A stretch of 34,147 nt of DNA. Origin: a bacterium (lineage in GTDB: Bacteria > Patescibacteriota > Patescibacteriia > JACQSD01). Below, piece after piece: positions 8,817 to 14,992 of the stretch. Under the pieces are notes generated by a model. The model ran no database searches. It was not told the origin of the DNA and saw only the letters and a list, made by a program, of their open reading frames with translations. Made by a program: the position numbers and the translations under genes. The DNA lies in NCBI GenBank assembly GCA_030648795.1, contig JAUSHC010000040.1, positions 1 through 34,147 on the forward strand, read 5' to 3'. The number at the start of each line of letters is the position of its first letter. Position 1 is the stretch's first letter.

Positions 8817-10436
8817 CTACATTTTTTCGGGATGCGAAACACCCATCGTCTGTAAAAGATTCCGGAAAACAATCGCTGCTGTTTCAACAATCGCCCGCCG
8901 CTTCTCATCCACCCCTGCATCCGTCATGACTCGGCATTGTTCATAAAATGCATGAAGAATATCCGCGAGTTGCAGTGCGTACGCGGGCAAACGATGAACC
9001 TCATAACTTTTCGCGACATCATGAAGAAGCTCGGGCCATCGAAAGAGTGTCACCATAAGCGCTCGTTCCGCGGGCGCAAGCGGCGACTCCACTTTCGTAC
9101 GCATAATGCCGTCGGTCTTTTTCAAAATATTAACGAGTCGCGTGTACGCATACTGCACCGAGTAGACCGGATTTTTCCGCGACTGTTCTTTTGCGAGCGC
9201 CAAATCGAAATCCATGTGTGTCGTCGTTGTATACATGAGAAAGAAAAACCGCGCGACATCCACCGGAACGTCATCCAAAAGGTCATCCATCGTGACATAC
9301 GTCCCCCGCCGCTTGGACATGCGCACCTCTTTTCCGCTATCCATAAGCCGCACCATCTGCATGACGATCGCATCAAATTGTTTATACCCCAAAACCGTAG
9401 CTGCAGCTTTTGCGCGCGGCACATATCCATGATGATCAGCGCCCAAGATATTAATATACTGCGCCCATCCCTCTGCCAGTACGACAGCATAGTGCGCGAT
9501 GTCTACCAAAAAATATGTCGGCGTACCTTCCGAGGTCATAAGGACGCGATCTTTATCATCGCCAAGCTTTGTCGTTTGAAACCACGTCGCGCCATCTTTT
9601 TCGTACACCATTTTTTTCTTTTTGAGCATGACGAGCGCTGCGGTTATTGCCGCAGAATTTTTCTCATAGAGCGACGACTCAAGAAACCATCGGTCAAAAC
9701 GAATACCCATGCGACCAATCGGCGGCTGGATCATTGTGGTGAGAAGATCATGTGCAAATTGCGTGCCGACGACAGTCACGTCTTTCCCGGAAATATCGTT
9801 TCGATGCGCGATCGCCCACTCTTTAATATATAGGCCTTGGTAATGTTTTTCGTCTGAAGGCGCTTCACCCACCGCCGCAAGTACTGACGCTCCCAATGTC
9901 CGCACCTGATTCCCCGCGTTATTCACATAATATTCCCGCCGCACCGTATACCCCGCGCGCGTGAGAACGTTCCCGAGCACATCACCGGTAAATCCGCCGC
10001 GACCATTGGCAAGGGTAAGAGGCCCCGTGGGATTTGCCGAAATAAATTCAAGATGGATTTTTTTCTTCCGTCCGATCGTTGCATTTCCATAGCGCTCCCC
10101 CATCTTTTTTACGCGCGTAACTTCTGCTCGTAAAAATTTCTCTGATAGAAAAAAATTGATAAAACCCGGTCCGGCGATTTCAACGCGGTCAATAAGTTGT
10201 AAATTGTAAGTTGTAAGTTGTAAGTTAATAATCTCTGCAACTTCACGCGAATTTTTTCCAATAATCTTCGCAAGTGGAAGCGCAATCGTCGTCGTATAAT
10301 CGCCATGCACCGCAATAGCCGGATGCTCGATCCGAATTTCAGGAATAACAAACGGGGGAAGTTGCCCTTCCTTTTGCGCTCCTTCGATCGCTTTCTTTAC
10401 CATTTTTTGTATAACGTCTCGTATAAGCATATTCAT
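8817..10436 (-). CDS. argS: Arginine--tRNA ligase
   Basis: KKIHLEFISANPTGPLTLANGRGGFTGDVLGNVLTRAGYTVRREYYVNNAGNQVRTLG; ILGADHHGYVPRAKAAA; MSKRRGTYVTMDDLLD. Confidence 0.97.
   Translation of the reverse strand: MNMLIRDVIQKMVKKAIEGAQKEGQLPPFVIPEIRIEHPAIAVHGDYTTTIALPLAKIIGKNSREVAEIINLQLTTYNLQLIDRVEIAGPGFINFFLSEKFLRAEVTRVKKMGERYGNATIGRKKKIHLEFISANPTGPLTLANGRGGFTGDVLGNVLTRAGYTVRREYYVNNAGNQVRTLGASVLAAVGEAPSDEKHYQGLYIKEWAIAHRNDISGKDVTVVGTQFAHDLLTTMIQPPIGRMGIRFDRWFLESSLYEKNSAAITAALVMLKKKKMVYEKDGATWFQTTKLGDDKDRVLMTSEGTPTYFLVDIAHYAVVLAEGWAQYINILGADHHGYVPRAKAAATVLGYKQFDAIVMQMVRLMDSGKEVRMSKRRGTYVTMDDLLDDVPVDVARFFFLMYTTTTHMDFDLALAKEQSRKNPVYSVQYAYTRLVNILKKTDGIMRTKVESPLAPAERALMVTLFRWPELLHDVAKSYEVHRLPAYALQLADILHAFYEQCRVMTDAGVDEKRRAIVETAAIVFRNLLQTMGVSHPEKM
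10193..10228. repeat. Heptameric tandem repeat (agttgta)n inside argS
   Basis: aagttgtaaattgtaagttgtaagttgtaagttaata; encodes NLQLTTYNLQL in ArgRS. Confidence 0.9.
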
Positions 10437-10451
10437 ATTCTATCACATTCA

Positions 10452-10480
10452 AACAAAAAACGGAGGGGGTCCCCTCCGTC
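10452..10480 (-). terminator. Rho-independent terminator of infC-rpmI-rplT
   Basis: Minus strand: ACGGAGGGGACCCCCTCCGTTTTTTG, stem followed by a T tract, just downstream of rplT. Confidence 0.88.
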
Positions 10481-10493
10481 TACTTTGCGTCTA

Positions 10494-10841
10494 TTACTTC
10501 GCTGTTGATGCCACCACTTTTTCGAACACTTTCGGATAATCCATTGCGAGTGTCGCAAGTATTTTCCGATCAAGCGCAATATTTTTCGTCTTTAATGCGT
10601 GCGTGAGCTTACTATAGGTTGTACCCGTACCATGCGCAGCCGCATTAATGCGAATCTGCCAGAGTTTTCGGAACTCACGTTTCTTATTCCGCCTGTCGCG
10701 ATACGCATACACCCCCGCTTTCGTCGCGGCGGTTTTTGCAAGGGTGATTCTGCTTTTGCGGCCCCACTTAAAACCCTTGGTTTGCTGCAACCAATTACGA
10801 CGACGCTTTGTGTGCATTACTCCTCGTTTAACTCTTGCCAT
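10494..10841 (-). CDS. rplT: 50S ribosomal protein L20
   Basis: MARVKRGVMHTKRRRNWLQQTKGFKWGRKSRITLAKTAATKAGVYAYRDRRNKKREFRKLWQIRINAAAHGTGTTYSKL. Confidence 0.97.
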   Translation of the reverse strand: MARVKRGVMHTKRRRNWLQQTKGFKWGRKSRITLAKTAATKAGVYAYRDRRNKKREFRKLWQIRINAAAHGTGTTYSKLTHALKTKNIALDRKILATLAMDYPKVFEKVVASTAK

Positions 10842-10876
10842 ATATGTACAACCGCATAACCTCGTGATCTGTCACT

Positions 10877-10968
10877 GGCATTGCGGTCGGGCGAAGCCCG
10901 TTCCGTCAATGCCGTGCCCCTTCGGGCTCGGTCTTCGCTTTGGTGCTCGCTCACCGTAGTTTTACTAC
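10877..10968. other. Structured spacer between rpmI and rplT
   Basis: Long imperfect hairpin ggcattgcggtcgggcgaagcccgttccgtcaatgcc (10877-10913) and gtagttttactac (10956-10968) within the rpmI-rplT gap. Confidence 0.5.
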
Positions 10969-11027
10969 GCCTCGCTCGCTCCTCGCTCCAGACCTTCGCA
11001 GCTCACCGAGTTTCTGCTAGTTGTGAA

Positions 11028-11216
11028 CTATCGGGTAAATTGTTGAATTGTTTTATGAAACTCTTTCGATAGCACAGAGTCTCGACGCTTTGCCCGCGTT
11101 ATTTTTCCGCCTTCACGCGCGTTAAAATGCGCCTGCCCCGACATGCGGTGCATGATCTTCCCGCTCTTTTTTACCATGAATCTTTTTCGTAAACTGGTTT
11201 TACTTTTAGCTATCAT
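11028..11216 (-). CDS. rpmI: 50S ribosomal protein L35
   Basis: KTSLRKRFMVKKSGKIMHRMSGQAHFNAREGGKITRAKRRDSVLSKEFHKTIQQF; between infC and rplT. Confidence 0.92.
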   Translation of the reverse strand: MIAKSKTSLRKRFMVKKSGKIMHRMSGQAHFNAREGGKITRAKRRDSVLSKEFHKTIQQFTR

Positions 11217-11221
11217 ATATT

Positions 11222-11770
11222 CTAGATTTTTTTATAAACAATTGTTGAAAATCTTCCGCCCATGACGCTAATCGGCTGTTCCACTTCAATACCCTCTCCA
11301 AGAAGTCCGATAAAATCCGTAATCGCTTTCCTCGCCAAATCCACATGCTGACGTTCACGACCGCGAAGAATCATTTCAATACGCACCTTGTGCCCTTCCG
11401 TAAAGAATTCTTTCGCCTGTTCCAAACGCACATCGCGATCATGGTCGCCAATATTCAAAGAAATACGCATCCCTTTTATTTCAATCTTCTTTTGCTTCGC
11501 CTTTTGCTTCTGCTTTTCTTTCTCCTCACGATACTTGAAACTGCCATAATGGTCAAGTCGGCATACCGGCGGTACTGCTTTTGGCGATACTTCAATCACA
11601 TCCATGCCGCGCTCTTGTGCCATCGCAAGCGCCTTTGCCAACGTCACGACACCCACGTTCGCACCCTCATTATCAATAAGCCGCACCTCTGGTACGGTAA
11701 TAAATTGGTTCAACCGATACTTCGGCGGTTCGACTTTTTGCCGTTGTCGAAAACGAAATGTTCGTCGCAT
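11222..11770 (-). CDS. infC: Translation initiation factor IF-3
   Basis: YRLNQFITVPEVRLIDNEGANVGVVTLAKALAMAQERGMDVIEVSPKAVPPVCRLDHYGSFKYREEKEKQKQKAKQKKIEIKGMRISLNIGDHD. Confidence 0.97.
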   Translation of the reverse strand: MRRTFRFRQRQKVEPPKYRLNQFITVPEVRLIDNEGANVGVVTLAKALAMAQERGMDVIEVSPKAVPPVCRLDHYGSFKYREEKEKQKQKAKQKKIEIKGMRISLNIGDHDRDVRLEQAKEFFTEGHKVRIEMILRGRERQHVDLARKAITDFIGLLGEGIEVEQPISVMGGRFSTIVYKKI

Positions 11771-11776
11771 GCTATT

Positions 11777-12031
11777 TTACTCTTCTAAATATTCTCTTAA
11801 TATCTGCCGCAAAGTTGTTTTTCCTTTTGCTGTTTTAAAATATGATTCTCGACGTAACGCATCGTGTTTACTTCTATGCATTTCGTAGAAAATCAATTCG
11901 AGCGGTCTTCGATTCTTTGTTGATATGACTTCACCACGGCAGTGCGCGTCATATCGTCTTTCTATATTGTCAGTAAAACCAATATAGAAACGATTATCTT
12001 TCGTACTGAGTAAAACGTAAACAAAATACAT
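11777..12031 (-). CDS. GIY-YIG domain nuclease, UPF0213/YhbQ-like
   Basis: MYFVYVLLSTKDNRFYIGFTDNIERRYDAHCRGEVISTKNRRPLELIFYEMHRSKHDALRRESYFKTAKGK. Confidence 0.93.
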   Translation of the reverse strand: MYFVYVLLSTKDNRFYIGFTDNIERRYDAHCRGEVISTKNRRPLELIFYEMHRSKHDALRRESYFKTAKGKTTLRQILREYLEE

Positions 12032-12140
12032 GAATTGTTTGCCATAAACCACTCACGACTGCGTCGCTCGGGCATGCCGTGAACCCCTGGCGGTTCACGG
12101 TTCATGGCCATGTACCATTCGCATGATAAGAGTGGCCGTG

Positions 12141-12172
12141 CCATGTATCGGAGCGAAGCGACTGGTACATGG
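12141..12172. repeat. Imperfect palindrome at tmRNA 3' boundary
   Basis: ccatgtatcggagcgaagcgactggtacatgg; related to 12621-12652. Confidence 0.65.
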
Positions 12173-12565
12173 AGGTGAGGAGAGTTGAACTCCTGTCTAG
12201 AAAGTCTTTTATCAACGGTCCACGTGCGCTCATCCGCTTGGTTTTTCCTATCGAAATAAAAAACGGATGAAAACTCCGATAGGGTGCCATCGTGTATTTA
12301 ATATGAAAACAGATGACGCGCTTTCATACGAGCTCAAAAATATAACACCCGTATCCGACTATTGAGCATTATCGGGCGGATGGTTCCGGTCGTTAGACGG
12401 GAACGGCTGCAAACGCTGGGATTGCAAAGGCGTTAGCCAATGCGCTCTTCGCGCGTGCAAAGATGTTTTTGGCAGGTATGCCAATGTCCGAGGGATTCAT
12501 GAGGTCCCGAACACCCTCACGCACGCACGTTGACAATGAACTTCCTATCGATGCCCGACACCCCC
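12170..12565 (-). ncRNA. ssrA: Transfer-messenger RNA (tmRNA)
   Basis: Minus strand 5' GGGGGTGTCGGGCATCGATAGG...; 3' ...AGGAGTTCAACTCTCCTCACCTCCA. 7-bp acceptor GGGGGTG/CACCTCC with G3:U70, 5-bp T stem with TTCAACT loop, Ala-rich tag ORF, next to smpB. CCA not encoded. Confidence 0.93.
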
Positions 12566-12618
12566 ATGAACCACTCGCGACTCGGGTTCATGGCACGCCA
12601 TTCCCGAGTGGTTCATGA
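12565..12618. repeat. Inverted repeat just upstream of tmRNA 5' end
   Basis: catgaaccactcg ... cgagtggttcatg, 13-bp perfect arms. Confidence 0.65.
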
Positions 12619-12620
12619 GT

Positions 12621-12652
12621 CCTGTACCGGAGCTGTAGCGACTGGTACGGGG
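12621..12652. repeat. Imperfect palindrome between smpB and ssrA
   Basis: cctgtaccggagctgtagcgactggtacgggg; same pattern as 12141-12172. Confidence 0.65.
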
Positions 12653-12663
12653 CCTATTTCTTA

Positions 12664-13107
12664 TTATCTTTTCATCGCCTCGCGCATTGCGCGATCCGTA
12701 TCACGCTTTTTGATATGCTCGCGCTTTTCGTATTTCTTTTTTCCTCGCGCAAGCCCGATTTCTACTTTAAGACGATTGCGCTTAGTGTACAACGAAAGTG
12801 GCAGAAGCGTCAAGCCTGCTTGTTTGCGCTTACCCAGAAGGGTCGCAATCTCGCGCCGGTTCAAAAGAAGCTTCCGCGAACGCGTCGGGTCGTATCCGGG
12901 GAGCGGACCCGCCTTCGCATACGCACCAATATGCGCGTTCGTGAGCCATGCTTCATTCTCTCGAATCGTCACAAATGCGCCAGCAAGACTCACGTTGCCA
13001 CCGCGCACCGATTTCACTTCCTGCCCAGTCAAAATAATCCCCGCTTCATACGTTTCGAGGATTGCGTAATCAAACCGCGCGCGTTTGTTCGTAACAAGAG
13101 TAGGCAT
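12664..13107 (-). CDS. smpB: SsrA-binding protein SmpB
   Basis: MPTLVTNKRARFDYAILETYEAGIILTGQEVKSVRGGNVSLAGAFVTIRENEAWLTNAHIGAY...RSRKLLLNRREIATLLGKRKQAGLTLLPLSLYTKRNRLKVEIGLARGKKKYEKRE. Confidence 0.97.
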   Translation of the reverse strand: MPTLVTNKRARFDYAILETYEAGIILTGQEVKSVRGGNVSLAGAFVTIRENEAWLTNAHIGAYAKAGPLPGYDPTRSRKLLLNRREIATLLGKRKQAGLTLLPLSLYTKRNRLKVEIGLARGKKKYEKREHIKKRDTDRAMREAMKR

Positions 13108-13108
13108 A

Positions 13109-13273
13109 CCCAGTAACAACAACATCACCCCGTGAGACTATTCTTGAGTAACGAAAGAATAGTGGATGCACGATGTGTTACTAATAAATAAAAGGATAAT
13201 ACTTTTTGCATAGGGAATAGTCTCACGAGATTTGACCCGCCTTTGGCGAGGTCAGTGATGTTTTGTTACTGGG
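13109..13273. repeat. Nested inverted-repeat element upstream of smpB
   Basis: Outer arms cccagtaacaacaacatcac (13109-13128) / gtgatgttttgttactggg (13255-13273); inner perfect 13-bp arms cgtgagactattc (13131-13143) / gaatagtctcacg (13215-13227). Confidence 0.8.
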
Positions 13274-13290
13274 CATATACCCTCATACTA

Positions 13291-13324
13291 CAACACCGAG
13301 TGCTGAAGGACAACACTCGGTGTT
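13291..13324. repeat. Palindromic repeat family P1
   Basis: caacaccgagtgctgaaggacaacactcggtgtt. Confidence 0.9.
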
Positions 13325-13338
13325 TATTATGGTATGGA

Positions 13339-13635
13339 CTAGAGTAAGATCGCTCCAGAAAAAATTCTTTTGCTACTCATGAGATAGACGATCGATCGAT
13401 GATCGATAACAAAAATCTTCACCACTTGCACTTCAATCCGAAAAATGATTCGATAATCGCCCACGCGCAACTTCCTGTATCCTTTGAGCGATCGACGCAG
13501 CGGTTTCCCAAAATGCTCCGGATGCGTCGTCAGTCGTTCCTCGATAGCACGTTTGATACGTACACGCATCGTACTGGAAAGGCGCGGGATATCAATACGA
13601 ACAACATCCTCGTGATACTGTAATGCAAAATTCAT
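13339..13635 (-). CDS. RelE/ParE family toxin
   Basis: MNFALQYHEDVVRIDIPRLSSTMRVRIKRAIEERLTTHPEHFGKPLRRSLKGYRKLRVGDYRIIFRIEVQVVKIFVIDHRSIVY. Confidence 0.92.
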   Translation of the reverse strand: MNFALQYHEDVVRIDIPRLSSTMRVRIKRAIEERLTTHPEHFGKPLRRSLKGYRKLRVGDYRIIFRIEVQVVKIFVIDHRSIVYLMSSKRIFSGAILL

Positions 13636-13853
13636 GCCCACGCTTTATGATGCGGAACGAAAGATGCTTTCTTCGTGTCGCGTCCTCGCGCAAGTTGATC
13701 CCAAAGTTCATCTTCTTCCACTTCAAAAGCAATACGAAGAAGATCCACGGCTTTGGTCGCGGTGGGCATGTCGTCTCGTTTGGCAAGATGGGTGAGCGCG
13801 GCATCCATCGTCGCAGAGAGGCTAATATTCAAACGCCGTTTTAGTGTTGGCAT
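13632..13853 (-). CDS. Ribbon-helix-helix-type antitoxin paired with the RelE/ParE toxin
   Basis: MPTLKRRLNISLSATMDAALTHLAKRDDMPTATKAVDLLRIAFEVEEDELWDQLARGRDTKKASFVPHHKAWA; overlaps the toxin start by 4 nt. Confidence 0.85.
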   Translation of the reverse strand: MPTLKRRLNISLSATMDAALTHLAKRDDMPTATKAVDLLRIAFEVEEDELWDQLARGRDTKKASFVPHHKAWA

Positions 13854-13898
13854 AGTTGCAATAATTATGAATAATACTTCTGTGAATGAACCCGACCC

Positions 13899-14005
13899 CG
13901 CCGCAAGCAGCGGGGTATCTGGGCGGGTGCGTTATGAGCGGAGTCGGCTCCGCCGACAACATATTTGCATCGGTTGCCCTTCATCCGTCCGGCTCCGCCG
14001 GACGG
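13899..14005. repeat. Cluster of GC-rich mini-hairpins (family P4)
   Basis: ccccgccgcaagcagcgggg; gtcggctccgccgac (13943-13957); ccgtccggctccgccggacgg (13985-14005). Confidence 0.75.
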
Positions 14006-14076
14006 TATTCGGGCAGGCATAATAAGTGTATCACTAGTGTATCAGTAAGTCAAATTCTCGACTTCGTAAGATTACG

Positions 14077-14185
14077 TGCTGCCGAGAGAATGAACGCATT
14101 GTCCAGTTTTACGCGATCAGCTAAAACGAGATAATTTTGGAAGTGACACGACAACACCGAGTGCTGCGGGACAACACTCGGTGTT
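14077..14185. repeat. Direct repeat DR-A flanking hicBA (contains a P1 palindrome)
   Basis: 109 bp; matches 14862-14970 with about 12 mismatches and no gaps. Confidence 0.9.
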
Positions 14186-14198
14186 ATGTATAAATTTT

Positions 14199-14435
14199 CT
14201 ATTTTTCAAATGCGACGATGAATTCTTCTTTTGTAACCTGTGCAAGATCGAGGACGCCACTTAACGTACCCCGCATAAGTTCTTTATGATCAGGCACGAT
14301 CGTCGTAACCGTCTGCCCGTCTTTTTCTCTACGCAATTTGATGTGACTACCGCGCTGTGTTACAAACCGAAAATCAAAATGATGCGTAAGAATCTGCACA
14401 ACATCTCGTCCGGAAAGTATCGGCAATTTAGGCAT
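14199..14435 (-). CDS. hicA: HicA family toxin
   Basis: MPKLPILSGRDVVQILTHHFDFRFVTQRGSHIKLRREKDGQTVTTIVPDHKELMRGTLSGVLDLAQVTKEEFI. Confidence 0.94.
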   Translation of the reverse strand: MPKLPILSGRDVVQILTHHFDFRFVTQRGSHIKLRREKDGQTVTTIVPDHKELMRGTLSGVLDLAQVTKEEFIVAFEK

Positions 14436-14649
14436 ACTCGACATCGAGCGTTGTTACGAATGGATGCTGCTGCGCTTGCGCAACAACCTCCTCGGGCGCA
14501 TCTTCAAGATACAGATCAATTGCTTCGCGAAGATTCTTTTGCGCCTCGTCAATTGTTTTTCCCTGTGAGACGACACCCAATTCCGTGCATCGCGAAACAA
14601 AATACTCTCCTTCTTGTTGAATGATTGTGGTAAAATGTAATGATTTCAT
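14428..14649 (-). CDS. hicB: HicB family antitoxin
   Basis: MKSLHFTTIIQQEGEYFVSRCTELGVVSQGKTIDEAQKNLREAIDLYLEDAPEE; overlaps hicA. Confidence 0.93.
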   Translation of the reverse strand: MKSLHFTTIIQQEGEYFVSRCTELGVVSQGKTIDEAQKNLREAIDLYLEDAPEEVVAQAQQHPFVTTLDVEYA

Positions 14650-14782
14650 ATAAAAAAGCATACAGCAAAGGGCAGTAAAAGTCAAAAAAATTTACGAAAA
14701 AATCTACGAAGTCGGACTTCGTAAGATTAGAGAATTATCTAAAAATGTCCGATCGGACAAAAATAAATAATTCGTCATATAA

Positions 14783-14816
14783 AAACACTGAGTGCTGTGG
14801 GACAACACGCGGTGTT
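14783..14816. repeat. Palindromic repeat family P1 (diverged)
   Basis: aaacactgagtgctgtgggacaacacgcggtgtt. Confidence 0.8.
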
Positions 14817-14861
14817 TTGCGGCGATCGAACAAAAAGCTACAAAATTTTACGGAGTATACT

Positions 14862-14970
14862 TACTGTCGAGAGAATGAGCGCATTATCCAGTTTTACGCG
14901 ATCGGCTAAAACGAGATAATTTTGGAAGTGGTACAACAACACCGAGTACTGCGAAGCAACACTCGGTGTT
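14862..14970. repeat. Direct repeat DR-B flanking hicBA (contains a P1 palindrome)
   Basis: tactgtcgagagaatgagcgcattatccagttttacgcgatcggctaaaacgagataattttggaagtgg...acaacaccgagtactgcgaagcaacactcggtgtt. Confidence 0.9.
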
Positions 14971-14992
14971 GTGATGAGTACTCGTACTACGT

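Noticed and set aside
8937-9833. Plus-strand ORF of 298 aa opposite argS
   Set aside because: Antisense to a clearly identified ArgRS; composition typical of a shadow frame.
12102-12290. Minus-strand ORF and nearby small ORFs (e.g. 12530-13069 +)
   Set aside because: Overlap the tmRNA gene or smpB; no coding support.
12430-12475. Alternative tmRNA tag frame (..QKHLCTREERIG*)
   Set aside because: Lacks the Ala start and hydrophobic Ala-rich tail typical of tags; the GCC AAA AAC frame fits better.
13291-14972. CRISPR array
   Set aside because: Repeats are few, palindromic, unevenly spaced, and separated by genes; no cas genes in the window.
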